A DNA stretch of 64,000 nucleotides, taken from the NCBI GenBank assembly GCA_019915135.1, contig JAHLMK010000007.1, positions 1,860,001-1,924,000 on the forward strand, in the 5' to 3' direction. Position 1 is the stretch's first letter; each line of letters starts with the position of its first letter. The notes under the pieces were generated by a model. That model had not been told where the DNA came from and ran no database searches. It saw only the letters and a list, made by a program, of their open reading frames with translations. This DNA is from Strobilurus pachycystidiatus (lineage: Eukaryota; Basidiomycota; Agaricomycetes; Agaricales; Physalacriaceae). The translations under genes were made by a program, and so were the position numbers. Below, piece after piece: positions 1 to 11,100 of this stretch.

Positions 1-1348
1 GAGAATAAGAAGGCAGAATCCCACTACACTCACCCATATATCAACTTTCTCGTCGATAGTGACACCCGTCTTAACATCGTAAAGCTCGGGAGCACGATAC
101 GCCATGGTACTCTGTTCTGCAGCGATATCCTGCTGGAGCAGCGCTTGAGAGCGGTTCTCTATATGAATCCGCGCCTTGATAGTGCTTCCGAAATCCATGA
201 GGATGGGTTGTCCGTTATCCGACACCATGACATTCCTACATAAAGTGTTAACCAAGTGCAGAGGAGATGATTCGAGGGGAGGGCGTGCCCAGGTTTGATG
301 TCGCGGTGCGCGTATGGTACAATCTCGCCGGTGCCTTGCAATTCAACTTTCGAGAGCTCCTCGTCGCCATCGAAGACAACGTCACCCTCGTCCTCAACGC
401 GGTGTTTCGTGACGAGTGGTACATTTACCGAAGAACCATAAGAGTAACCTCCGTCAGCATCGCCTTCGGCCTGAGGAAAACGCTCGTCGTCGTCGGAATG
501 TCTTCCTTCTGGCTCCTGGCGACGCGAGGAGGATGATGATGCGGCGTTGGATGCGGATGAACCAGTTGTAGCGCGGTACGTGTGCATAGCCCGGACGGCT
601 TCGCACGCTCCCTTGAAGAGACGGACCATTTCGTGTTCGGGAAAGTGTGTTCCGTTGACTACATGTGCATTGATGGCATCCTGTAGATTGCCTTTCTGGC
701 GACAAAGGTTAGACTCAGACTGGCATGAGGAGGGCATGGTGGCTGCGCACTTTGTACAAGGGAAGGAAAAGATAGACTACTTTGCCTTCGCCGTCGGGGT
801 CCTGTACGACAGCCGAGTCCTAGGCGCATTCAGAGATGTAGTTTCCAAGAAAGGGCATTTAATATACCAGTATTCGAATGATATTAGGGTGTCTGTTTCG
901 CAGGTCGTCAGCGCCTGCCTGTTATTTGTAATGGTGGGAGAGCGCTCACTTGAATCTCCGGTACGCTTCCACCTCTCTCATGGCCTCCTTGACTCCATCG
1001 GCGCCCGTGGGACAGCGTATCTTTTTGAGCGCGAATTGCCTCTGTGGATCATCGTTATTCAATGGCGGTGCGCGCCGTGTTTCTTCGACCCACTGACCCC
1101 ACTGTGTTCGTCCTGCGCCAAGTAGACAAACGAAAAGCCTCCTTCACCGAGAACCTTTACTATGTTGACTGCGAGGGCCTGGTCAGTGGGGTACACGTCG
1201 AGGACGGCGGAGAGAGGGTACAGGTCCGTCCATTGATCTTGACTTTCGCGGATTGCTGGCAAAGACAGGAAGAGAGCGCCCATAGCGCGTCCTTGGCCTG
1301 GTCCTTTATACTGTCCAGCGCGCGCATGAAATTCGAAGGTCTTGACAT
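1..1348 (-). CDS. ENV7: Env7/STK16-type serine/threonine kinase (3' part outside window)
   Basis: Membrane-associated Ser/Thr kinase of the NAK family; yeast Env7 acts at the vacuole in membrane fusion control and human STK16 at the Golgi. Predicted exons 1222-1348, 1098-1168, 950-1041, 868-892, 751-819, 289-695, and 34-235, with coding continuing past the left edge. Seen: glycine loop GEGGFSFV, lysine motif FALKKI, HPNII, catalytic AHRDIKPGN, DFG motif in LMDFGS, and APELYDVKTGVTIDEKVDIW, close to STK16. The N-terminus carries a CLC pair; Env7 and STK16 are acylated near the N-terminus, so membrane anchoring is inferred. About 70 disordered, Ser- and Asp/Glu-rich residues lie just before the catalytic loop. 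One exon is only 25 bases and the intron at 236-288 uses a GC donor. The start at 1348 is favoured because its frame splices in phase to the glycine-loop exon; an in-frame ATG follows at 1327. Confidence 0.9.
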
Positions 1349-1562
1349 GGTGTCCAGTGAGAGGCAGTGTCATTATTGATTGCCATTTCCGTCCAAGTTC
1401 GATCGGACAATGCGGACCGATGTTTGACCGATGTCAAAGTGCATTCGTTGAGCTCTTCTTGCGTGACCACCACCTACAAGTCCGTCATATATAAATTTAT
1501 CCTACATATCTTATCTTAAACTATGCTTATTGGTGCGTATGGTTTGTCTTTCGTCTGTTCCT

Positions 1563-2991
1563 TCATTTTCTCAGCCATGATCTCAGCGACCTCCACTTTG
1601 AATGAGGTCCAGGACTTTCGATTATCTCCCACCTGCAGCTATATTAGCTTTGAAAAACGCGCGGGCAATTCCACTCACTGGACAATGACATCCCCTCGAC
1701 CAATCGGTCTTCCATCACTCAAGACTGGCATTCCTCCTCCCTTGATGCGATGCTGCCCAACTACACGCCTTTCCCGCGCATAGCTTATCCTCGCGCAAAG
1801 CATGGTGTTATCTATACCATTGAAATGAATCCTCCCATCCTTCTTGCGCAGATTATCGGTCCATGGGATTTGAACCTGAATGACCAGATCCTGGCCAATG
1901 CGGGCATACGTTTCATGCGGCGCCTCTTCGACCACGAAGATTATGTCCTGGAACCTCCCGTTGGGTCGCTGATGACCTACGCCTGGACAGGAAATGACGG
2001 TGCCTTGTTGACTTCCAGCAGGAATCTGGACGCTCAGCAACACGTTCTCTTTCGCTCCAGAAAGATATAGGCGTGTGATCCTGAAGCGGTAGTTTTTCCC
2101 GTGAAAGAGATCCTCAAGTGTCATGACGAGCGAGTATCGCCACACCTTGGAGGAGCCAATGCCCTTGGATGAGATAGGGTAGCTGTGGAGATGGGTGTGC
2201 GAGTAGTTGGCATGGTGCGGCGCATAGTGGGCGGCGAAACCGCGTCTTGGGCTATTCTCAGCAGTCTCCCTCCTAAGGATGATATTCACTCATCAGTATC
2301 CATGTCCGCAAGGCTTGAAAAAGTTACTCACCACTCTCTCGGTTCGTAATTTCTTTGACTTTCGACCCCCGCAACGCTAACCCACTCATCCAATAGCGAC
2401 TCCACACTGCCTTCGCCTATCGTCGCGTCCGTCGATCGAACGCTCTGATAGTGGGAATATGGCGCATCAACATCGTCCTCAAACTTCGAAGTCATACTTC
2501 GAGGGGGACTCGATGCCGCAGTGCTATGACCGATAGAATCAAAGCTGGTAATCGTCCTCGTGGTGGAAGAGGTAGAGCTGGAGGCCGAAACATGGCTTGG
2601 GTACGCGATGTCGTGGGGCATGGTGGATTTGTTGGATGTCGTCGGGCCCGCTGCAGAGTCCTTTTTACCGTGTCCAGGATGTGACGCCCCGCGGTCACGC
2701 ATCAACGTCTGGTATGCATTATTCACCTGTCCAACGCTCAGCGACGCTAATCTCGCATGTCACCCGTTTCAGCGCATACCTCGATGAAGTGCTCCGTGCT
2801 GTTCTGAATGTCTTCCCGACTGCGATCGGGATGCCATCGCAGTGCCTGCATGCCTGCTCAGTGACACACACATTACGACGAGGTACATGCGTCTGTACCT
2901 GCTTCCTGTACGCAGCCCTGATATCGTCCAATGTAGCGTCTCTTGAGATGCCGAGGATCTGGTGTGGCGATTTCTGCTGGCTGGGTCGCAT
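1563..2991 (-). CDS. DnaJ-type J-domain co-chaperone
   Basis: Hsp70 co-chaperone of the type II (DnaJB-like) kind. Predicted exons 2899-2991, 2780-2845, 2332-2726, 1679-2272 and 1563 to about 1632, giving roughly 400 residues. The J-domain starts about ten residues from the N-terminus (HQILGISRDATLDDI) and the HPD motif (RWHPDRSRED) is created by joining exons 1 and 2, which supports the model. A Ser/Thr-rich linker follows, then a C-terminal substrate-binding region (EDLFHGKNYRFRITRL, GVGHQRPNGRFQDIIFVVEE) as in class B J-proteins. There is no Cys-rich zinc domain, so it is not type I. The last junction is uncertain: acceptors at 1639 and 1633 keep the same frame and the same stop. The Hsp70 partner and compartment cannot be read from the sequence. 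Confidence 0.88.
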
Positions 2992-4608
2992 CGTCGTTGG
3001 TCTACCACAACTGTTTCACGGTGCTAGGATCGCTTTTGTCGCGTTATTTATGCGTGTAGGCAGATTTCTAGGGCTGCTTTCCTGTTGCAGCCCCATTGAG
3101 CTGATCTTCTCGATAGCTATGACATGCCGCTCATTATGTCCGCAACTCGCACACCTGCTTGCAACAGCATAATTGTTACATCGGAAATGAAAAAAATCGA
3201 AATCTTTAGGTCAACCTGCCATCGTATTCCTTATCGCTTTCAGCGAGTAAGACTCGACCGATCTTTTACGTTCTCGACGGTGGTCATATAACTAGGCCCA
3301 CCCCACTGATGGCGGAAGTGCTCATAGAAGCGCTCGGCTAACGAGCTCTTTATCGAGTGAATCAAGAACCGACGGAGAATCAATGGTTTCATATAGTTTC
3401 CTATCCCGGCCACACCTCGCTATCTACTCGGTGCGAATATTCCGGCTTCTTCTCGAGCGATTGGCGCACCGTTGTTCCGAAATGAGCAGCAGGACGGCGC
3501 GGCCGTACACTCTGTCTTTCTTGACCATTGAATTGGCTAGTTCGCTCCTTTTGGTAGTCACCAGAATCAAATGCCTACCCTAGACGAGCTCCGCGCACTT
3601 CGCAGGCGGTCACTTTCATACTTGTGGGAAGACTGGGACTTAAATGGCGTCGGTATATCCTCCTCGAGGAGCTCAAACGATGCCACTCATTTCCTGTCGT
3701 CACTATCATGACAGGCAAGCTCAGTCCGTTCGATTGAGAGCGTACGCCTGACGGACGCGACGATAGACCTGGAGCACCAACAAAGTCTAATGCCGCCTTT
3801 TGACCTCCGAATGACGCTACGCACCGACAAGGGTATGGATATGTTACCCACGTACTACCTCAAGTCTTCATGTCTCCGCGGACCCCTTGGTTCAGAAGAA
3901 GGACGAAAGCCTCGTTTCAGAGCCTCATAGAAAAGTCAAACTAGCTTTGAATGCTCAAAGTCGTTTCATTACCGCTTGGCGCCGCCGCAGGAGAAAAGCA
4001 GTCGTCGCTGGTCGAAATGTGTGACTGGTTGCATTTCGAAGAAGAAAAATCCAAAGATAGTCAAAAGCTCAGCACTCAGCGCTCAGCTGTCTGACTACAT
4101 CCCCACATTGACAACTTGAAGACAAGGACCGTCTTGACACCGTGGATGACAGATGTAGTTACGAACGTTGTACCGATGCCCGCCTCTTTCCGAGACGCGC
4201 CATTATGAAGCTCGCATCCGCACCTCAACAGAGTTGCGGCAATGCCTAACCTTAATTCAAGATTTCCCGTTCTAAAGCGTGATCATGACAATGGATGTCT
4301 CCAGATTGTATCATAATGATACAGTGCTGATCTATCCTCGTTTCTAACACGCTTACTGAAGGGACACAGCCCGCTCGCGGAGCGTACGGTCGAACCTGTG
4401 AGCAATGTAAGAAGAAGATTACCCATTTGAGAGCGGGAAGTTCGCTTCCGAGTCGAAAAGTTGTATTAGTTTTACTGTGTGCCACTCTGTGAATCTGTAA
4501 TGTGCGTTGAGGCAGGCTTTCAGTATCTCTCATCCCAGATGCTGCACACAGAGGAGTGATTAAGTTCTGTGATGTCACAGGAGCAAACTAAGAAACTTAG
4601 AAGATAAT
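2992..4608. other. gene-poor stretch, about 1.6 kb
   Basis: It lies between the J-protein start and the Pwp1 stop. I find no frame with family motifs or a coherent exon chain. The only ORF worth noting is 3571-3711 on the plus strand, 46 codons, starting MPTLDELRALRRRSLSYLWE. It could be an orphan exon or chance. No repeat or RNA gene was recognised. Confidence 0.5.
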
Positions 4609-6554
4609 CTAGTCCTCGTCGGATGCTTCGCCGTCACTGTCAACGCCAATGACACCACCGTTGCCCCCTTCCTGTTGTTCACGCTCACGGAGTGCTTTGC
4701 CAGCCTCTTTGAGTTTGGCACCAAATGCCTTCCTGGCCCCGAAGTTAGCCCCTACGTCCCAGATTTGGACTTTAGCTTTTGAACCTCCGGCAGCAAGCGT
4801 CAACGGATCGTCCGGTGAGAAGACGGTAGAAAAGACTTTGCCCTGCATGATTGTCAAAACCGACAAGAAAAACTGGTGCCTAGCGACTCACAACGCCCAA
4901 ATCTCGAGACGTAACCAAAGTGACGTTTTTCTTGGAGTCCTCGTCGGACACATTCCATACCTTCACCAGTTTGTCCGTTCCACCGGTCGCTAGGCATCCT
5001 CGTATATGAGGATTGACATCCAGGGCCGAAGCAGCGCCGTCGTGAGCAGAAAGAGTAAAACGGGCTGGCGAAGCGTTCTCAAGGTTGGAAGGAAGGTTTC
5101 GCACATCGTAGTTAAGTACGAGACCGTTTTCAAGGGAAACCTAGAGACGATAAGGTCAGGCATGAGCTGACAGGCGATGGTTGAACTACTTACGTAGAAC
5201 CCTGACTCCTCCCAAGGATCCCAGCGAAGCGCTTCGACATCGCTGCCCAAGAATGCCCCAACACCAGCCTCTGGAGATCGCGAGTCAAACGTCCGTACTG
5301 TGCGATCATAACTTCCGGTCAGAAGCACACTTGGATTTTTCTCGTTCCATTGGACTGCTTGGACCTTGTCCTTGTGCACGTCGAAACTGCGGATTGCCCC
5401 ACCCTCGCCACCATCTCCGTTGATTGCAGGATCTCTGCTCAGATCCCATAGCTTCACAGTCCTGTCCGCACTCGCACTGGCTAGTAGATTTCTCTGCACT
5501 TTGTTCCAGCTGAGACCCAAGACCGCATCGACGTGATATGCTTTCTCAGTGGTGCGCGACTTCATTTTCTTCTTCTTCTTCTTTCCAGTACCAGATGGCA
5601 CAGGTATGTGCGCTTTGGAGATATCGGGACGGCCCAGGACAGAGTTTGGGTACATGGATTCGACGACGTCAAGCGACCAAATCTCGATCTCGGGGTCAAG
5701 TGTACCAACAGCAATGTAGTTTCCAAGACCGGTGCCGGTTGGGTCGTTGTTGGAGGATGAGGAAGCGGGAGGGAAGTCGAGCCATTCGAGACAGAGAGGG
5801 AAATTGGGGAGCATGAGATCGTGGTGGACGTATAGATTGTCCTGGGACTCCTCGTATACATAGATTTCCAGCTGAGATATCTCGTCTTCTGTTTTAGCAA
5901 CGACCATGACATTATCGGTTGGGAGAATTTCCAGATCTTCGCGTTCTGTATCGTCCTCCTACGAGAAGGATGTAAGTAGCGTGTAAGTGAACCAAATGAA
6001 TGAGCGACTTCTTTGAGCGTGATGTAAGGATCCTCTTGATTATCCTTGTAGTATTGTAAGCCTTTTATATTTGAGAATGGACCAATGGCTACAGTGAATG
6101 TCAGCCAATACGAAATCAAGGAAGGAAAAGAATAGACTCGCCCTCTGTTTGTGTATCATCCTCGTCGTAATGTTCCAGATCGTATTGCGACATGTCGTCC
6201 TTTGTGGGGGCAGCAGCGCCTTCGTCGACATCCATCGCATCATCGTCCTCGCTGCCTCGATGAAAATTGGTAAGGTGTGTGATACCGGAGTCGGGAACTT
6301 GCTCACTCTACCCAGTTGGCCTCGTCGTCGTCTGGGTCAACTTCGACGCCCTCCATGCCTTCCGTGGCCGCGCCCTGTCCCATCGACTGGGCAGCTTCAT
6401 GGGCCCGTTGCAGCTCGACTTTTGCATCCTCGAGCTCGATTCGGGCAAGGCCGCTGACTCGTTCGAGTTCTTTGTCGTCCAGCACATATTTTGCCGGATA
6501 CTGGACGGCGACGCCCCGTCGTACCCAAGCGATGGACGAAACGAGGCTGCTCAT
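4609..6554 (-). CDS. PWP1: Pwp1, WD40 ribosome-biogenesis factor
   Basis: Nucleolar WD40 protein of the large-subunit pre-rRNA processing pathway. Predicted exons 6307-6554, 6142-6251, 6009-6088, 5194-5958, 4892-5140 and 4609-4842, about 560 residues. The start (SIAWVRRGVA, YVLDDKELERV) is the typical Pwp1 N-terminus. It is followed by an acidic stretch, the conserved QYDLEHYDEDD and DPYITLKE segments, and WD repeats with LLASASADRTVKLWD, VLLTGSYDRTVRTFD and CLATGGTDKLVKVWN. The C-terminal tail is basic then acidic (GVIGVDSDGEASDED). A Lys-rich loop (GKKKKKKMKSR) sits between early repeats. The intron at 6089-6141 appears to use a GC donor, because no GT donor keeps the frame into AIGPFSNIKG. 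All exon phases agree. Confidence 0.95.
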
Positions 6555-6969
6555 TGGGATGAGCGAAGAGTTTTAAGAAATTTCAGTCACGCCTCACAGT
6601 GACCGATCGATATTGCTTGATCTCCATTTGGATTTGGCGTGCCGCCTTTCCCGTCGTGGCCGAAGGCGCTTGCATGTTTCAATACAGTACAAATACAGTA
6701 TGTAATAATTGGGATCAGCGCTCACACCGCCACGCAAATCCAGGGCGAGATGATAGACATGTCCCTGAGGATGTAGAAACGTCGTAACCTAGGGACTACA
6801 AGAATAGCGGGACTGGGAAGTCCTTGTGTCTGTTGTTCGATGCAGAGCAAAGAATGAAACGAAGGGTAATAACTTAGAAACAACAATAAGTAACCAAAAC
6901 CAGTTGGCAGGAACGAGACTAGATGTATCACGTCCGCGCCAACTCATTCCATAAATAACACACACATGG

Positions 6970-7857
6970 CTATGACCGAGCGTACGCAGGTGGTGCGGGT
7001 CGACCACTGCTCGTATGCGCCCGCCGCACGCTCCTCCCAGTCCGCTCCAGCTTCACCTCCATCTTTTGCGCAATAGCAATACTCTGCTGCCGCTTCTCCT
7101 GCACAAGTCGATCCATCTCCTGCTCATGACTTCGCCGTCGCTGATCCGAGTCCTCCTGCGGAGTGGTAGGCGAGTCTGCGCTCGCTGAGCGCCGTGTGCG
7201 CATTTTGGCGTTGCCATAGGCAAGGGTAGGGCTGAACATGAGGACGCGATCGGCGGAGGCAGCGCGGCGATTGGCAGGAGCGGCGGTGGTGAATGGAGTA
7301 GGGGTTTCGCGTCGTTGAATGGCGATGATGGACGGCTGTGAGGGACCGAGGCTGGATGTGGATACACGCCCCGGGTTCTGTCGCTCCAAGGAGATGTTTT
7401 CGAATTGATAATTCTGGCTATAATGGTTCAGAGGAATGTTGTCGACCTGGTAAGAGTTGAACATGGCCGGCGCGGAACCAGCACTGGACGTCGATATGCG
7501 CCTGTTGGTGCTCTGCGCTCCAACAAGCGTGCTCTCGTTGATATACGGGTTGAACGACCCCGCAGCGCTCCCGTTGGCGTTCGCTTTCATGCCGAGTTGG
7601 TACACGCCCATCCCCGGCCCGTCGTCCAGATCCAGATCAGCCGCCGCGACAGGCTTGTATATCGTCTTGTCGCCATCGACCTGTTTGCCTCTCTTCCGGC
7701 GCAGGTACAAGTAGAATGCAGCGAGGGCGGATGCGGATATGAGGACAAGCACACCGAGAGAGACACCGACTGCAATGCCAACAGTTGGTCTCTGGCCACG
7801 CTTGACATGTGTGTGAGATGATGGATTCAGCTTGACACGAGCGGCTGGCGATGGCAT
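6970..7857 (-). CDS. single-pass membrane protein, unknown function
   Basis: One open frame of 295 codons from a true ATG. After about 25 residues (MPSPAARVKL) comes a single hydrophobic segment (TVGIAVGVSLGVLVLISASA, extended by ALAAFYLYL) followed by RRKRGK, so the long Ser/Thr/Gln-rich remainder is predicted to be cytosolic. Near the C-terminus is a charged, probably coiled segment (HEQEMDRLVQEKRQQSIAIA). The architecture recalls fungal plasma-membrane sensors, but no extracellular domain is visible. Short open frames at 7860-8110 on the same strand might be upstream exons; I could not join them convincingly. It lies tail-on to the DUF427 gene on the same strand. Function unknown. Confidence 0.6.
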   Translation of the reverse strand: MPSPAARVKLNPSSHTHVKRGQRPTVGIAVGVSLGVLVLISASALAAFYLYLRRKRGKQVDGDKTIYKPVAAADLDLDDGPGMGVYQLGMKANANGSAAGSFNPYINESTLVGAQSTNRRISTSSAGSAPAMFNSYQVDNIPLNHYSQNYQFENISLERQNPGRVSTSSLGPSQPSIIAIQRRETPTPFTTAAPANRRAASADRVLMFSPTLAYGNAKMRTRRSASADSPTTPQEDSDQRRRSHEQEMDRLVQEKRQQSIAIAQKMEVKLERTGRSVRRAHTSSGRPAPPAYARS

Positions 7858-8129
7858 CGTTCACTGGCGTAGCGCATATGGGCGCACTGTGGTGGAGGGA
7901 AAGAAGGTATGACAGTACTAGTAGCGCCCAACCAGTGCCCCGTCATGGTATAGACAGGGTCGTGGCCATCGAGCGGCCTTGCACTGCTCTTCCTCGCTTG
8001 AGTCGACTTCCACATAGAACGACCGCTCTACTTGATGGGATACGATAGCGTTGCCACTTGAAGCGCCCATGTGACGAGCAGCAAGTGTTTCGAGGTCGGT
8101 GAACACAAGGTCCATTTGTTATCGACTCA

Positions 8130-9023
8130 CTATGCACGTAAAGCCGAACTTGGTCGCGTTACTTTGACCCCATCGACCCAGACATCCACTTTCTCATCGT
8201 AAAACGCCAATAACCCATTGATGGCCGCACATTCAAGGTTTGGGTTCCTATACCACCACACCACGTTGTCCTTCCGATTTTCGGGAGACGCTTGTATATG
8301 ATAATAGCTGGCTTCTCCCTGTGTACCAACAAACGTGAGCCCAGGAAGCTGGAAAAATCAGAAATGGCGAACCTTGTAGGGACATCCAGTCTTGAGATCT
8401 GAGGAGACCAAGAGATCGAGTCGGCAGTCGGTCGCTGGAATGTATGTACGAGTGATGAGACCGGTCTCAATGAGAAGTCGAGCTTTCGTTGTGTTGGCTA
8501 CCTCAACGCCGTCAACTTCGACGCGGATATGTCGAGATGACTGGAGAACGTCGACACGCTACGAGCCTCTATTAGCATCACAAATCATCAGAGATATCAA
8601 GCATGACTCACCTTGTAGGGGTCCTTGGGATGGTAGTATATTCGTTCATCTTCTTCGAACCAGCCGTCCACTGCTCCGAAAGAGATATTGAACAGGCCTT
8701 CGCGGTACCCAGACGTGAACAGCTTCAGAGCCCCACTGGCCGTGCGAGCATCAACGACCAGATCGTAAACGGTATGATCATGTGCGCCTTGCTGCTTGTT
8801 TTGGAGAAACTGTTCCGGTAGTTCGCTGGCCGGGAAGTAGTGTAGCGGATAGAATCTGTGTTCCCAGCTACAGCAAAAGAGTCGTCAGTACAAAACGAGG
8901 GCCATATAAGTGGAGGACTAACACAAGCTTGGCGTTTTGGCTGTCTACTACATATTGTCCGCCGAATAAGGCTCGAACGCGTGTAGGTGCGTCTTCAATG
9001 CGATGAGCCAAATATTCAGTCAT
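8130..9023 (-). CDS. protein with two DUF427 domains
   Basis: Predicted exons 8923-9023, 8612-8867, 8373-8558 and 8130-8318; all phases agree and give 243 residues. The first half reads RVRALFGGQYVVDSQNAKLV, WEHRFYPLHYFP and later YYHPKDPYK; the second repeats the plan as RHIRVEVDGVEVANTTKARL, IETGLITRTYIP, GCPYK, GEASYYHI and DGLLAFYDEKVDVWVDGV-like ending (NGLLAFYDEKVDVWVDGVKV). This doubled beta-rich arrangement is the DUF427 (NTP_transf_9) family, found in bacteria and fungi. Biochemical role unknown. It stands divergently 172 bases from the small gene starting at 9196. Confidence 0.87.
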
Positions 9024-9195
9024 TGCCGATGTCGTCTCTGAGCGAGTGAGCGTCTTATGAGCGATTGAGACCCCCCATGTTTACTCAGCATGGTGGTCAG
9101 CTGTGAAGAAACACGGTCTCCGATCACTAATTATAACTTGTTTGCTCCCACCCTCACTCAGCAGATGCCGTTGCGTCCCTTCCAACGCCACAACC

Positions 9196-9481
9196 ATGTC
9201 GCTACCCCGCCCGAAATCCGAAGTGAGCAATGTGCTTAGTGTTGAGGGCAGGTGTCATCCGGGGTGCGCCACAGCTTTTGTGTTACACTTACAAAACAAC
9301 GAAAAAAGGTTTATCAAAATGATCATGGCTTCAACAAGTATGATTCCCTTCCCGTCGTCCGTAAACTAAGTCCCTCCCTCATCCTCATCCAATCTCTCGA
9401 CGGCCCATAGTACTGCACGGATGTATCGCTCACGATCTGAGTGCAAACGTCACGACGTCGTGGGAGCAATTCCGGCGTTGA
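9196..9481 (+). CDS. small three-exon gene, unknown
   Basis: Predicted exons 9196-9222, 9309-9360 and 9411-9481, encoding about 49 residues beginning MSLPRPKSE, then VYQNDHGFNKYDSLPVV and ending NVTTSWEQFRR. Both introns have GT and AG ends and the phases add up exactly to a stop codon. I do not recognise the family. If the second intron is not spliced, the frame ends instead at a TAG overlapping the acceptor. Support is only internal consistency and reasonable residue composition. Confidence 0.38.
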
Positions 9482-9635
9482 TTGAGCTATGGTTGACAAA
9501 GATATTGCGCCACGAGAGGATTTACTGGTGCCACTAAGTAGAAGGCAATCGTTGAGACCAGTCTAGTCGGCCTTGAGGCAAAATGTGAGCATTGACATTG
9601 AGAACAAGATATGGATACGCACCTTCCATATTTTC

Positions 9636-10427
9636 TCAAGACTTGACGTACATGCCGATGTGAACCCTAGACAAGCGCGCCGCATGCTCTGGGTCAACCG
9701 TTTTGTCCCTCATCTCTCCTCGCAGAGCAAAACAGACACCACGATATATCCACATGAACGTCTCCTTGTATTCCGGATGCGATTTCGGAAGACTCTTTGG
9801 TATAGTGCGGGCAACGATGCCCTTCACGAGGTCCTTATTCTTGCGCTCGAGGTTGGGCGCGGGGTCCATGGGAACCTTAAATTCCGGCGTGGGCTTTTTC
9901 GACCTCACTGGCAGCGCCATGGGAAGGGAGGGGAAGAGGTCTCTGCCTTTGGCAGAGAGCACAGGTGGCGGTTGGCGTGGGGTGGGATCATCCGGACGCG
10001 GGAGGATAGAAGGACGGGGCGTTATCCGAGCTGCCAGTAGCTGTATCTCATCCTTTCCGAGTTTTGACGCGTAAATGACGATGTTCGTCGCGTCGGTGTC
10101 ACCTAGCGCAACCCGAACACCCATAAGAGCACTCTTCTCTGCATCTAAGCAGAATATGTTGCCAAAGTAAGCCTGGGAAATAAATGCCTGGGGGTGGATG
10201 TCCAAGGCTATATGCGGTGCGGTTTCGGAGTCGTAATAGATGTCCTTCAGCGCGACGAGGGCAATGAACCGAAGTGGGATGCCGCGAAGGGATTCCAATG
10301 CAAGGGCGAGAGGATTTTGAAGGAGGGTAGTATGAGGTGTCAGTAGCGCAGAGAACGCAATACCGTCAAGAATGAGGTGAGAATCCGGCAGCGATAGACC
10401 TCCGCGGTACACCAAACGCGAGGTCAT
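9636..10427 (-). CDS. Sld7-like DNA replication initiation protein (tentative)
   Basis: Uninterrupted frame of 263 residues from the ATG at 10427; another in-frame ATG lies at 10460. The N-terminal half contains YRGGLSLPDSHLILDGIAFS; the C-terminal part reads LVKGIVARTIPKSLPKSHPE, YKETFMWIYRGVCFALR and ends RVHIGMYVKS. This resembles the C-terminal domain of fungal Sld7, the partner of Sld3 in loading Cdc45 at origins, where a helix with RGV/T-x-FALR and a terminal MYV is typical from memory. The middle is Pro-rich and probably disordered. Assignment rests on motif memory, so the alternative is an unrelated hypothetical protein. Confidence 0.5.
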   Translation of the reverse strand: MTSRLVYRGGLSLPDSHLILDGIAFSALLTPHTTLLQNPLALALESLRGIPLRFIALVALKDIYYDSETAPHIALDIHPQAFISQAYFGNIFCLDAEKSALMGVRVALGDTDATNIVIYASKLGKDEIQLLAARITPRPSILPRPDDPTPRQPPPVLSAKGRDLFPSLPMALPVRSKKPTPEFKVPMDPAPNLERKNKDLVKGIVARTIPKSLPKSHPEYKETFMWIYRGVCFALRGEMRDKTVDPEHAARLSRVHIGMYVKS

Positions 10428-10463
10428 GGTGGTCGCTCGTTGAGTTTGCGTTGAGTGCATCAC

Positions 10464-11049
10464 GTGGCAACATCAGCGCATCATGATCGTGACACCTGTC
10501 CCGGGTACACTCGCGGCCGGCTCTCTTCCAACTAACATTCTGAACAAGTATCGACTGCCTCTGTTTCACTTTGCTGGCTACATCTCCGACAACAGGGACC
10601 TTTCTCTGAAGAAAGCGGGCTTGTCTATCAACTGCACTACCGCCCTGGACGCGACGCATCAGGATCTGTGCAAATCAGGCAATATTTTGAATACTACTTA
10701 CCACTGGTCGCCATGCCATCTGAAAACGTCCCATTGAGAAGCTCGTAATCATGGAGAAACGACGGAACTCACTGTCCATAATGATCTTTTGACTATCAGA
10801 GTATAGCCATGCCAGGACCAAGTCACAATAAAGGCCTTTGTCTTCCATTATAGCACGCGAGCTTCGTAACCTCGAGGGTCATATTCGGCCAATAAAGAGG
10901 ATCGTGGCTACTGGATAGTCACGCAGCTGGAGGAACAATGCGCCCGAATATCGCTGGGGCCACTTGATTCACTGGACAATGCGCTTTGCTTTACCCGATC
11001 GCTTTAGCCAGGATACCACATTCTGAAGGTGGCATTTGCGCTTTGCTCG
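10464..11049. other. intergenic stretch
   Basis: It separates the Sld7-like gene from the hypothetical gene at 11101. A plus-strand frame at 10483-10737 (84 codons) has no recognisable motif or splice partner and overlaps an equally weak minus-strand frame. I see no supported gene here. Confidence 0.4.
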
Positions 11050-11057
11050 TATATAAG
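11050..11057 (+). promoter_or_regulatory. TATA box
   Basis: TATATAAG lies 51 bases before the predicted ATG at 11101, a normal fungal spacing. Confidence 0.5.
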
Positions 11058-11100
11058 CCATGCTTGACTCTCTGCTTGATGACTCGCCCCACTCTTCGCG

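Noticed and set aside
7860..8110. Upstream exons for the membrane protein at 6970-7857
   Set aside because: Open frames exist but no splice pair gives a coherent signal peptide or domain.
10483..10737. 84-codon plus-strand frame
   Set aside because: No family motif and equally open on the opposite strand, so unsupported.
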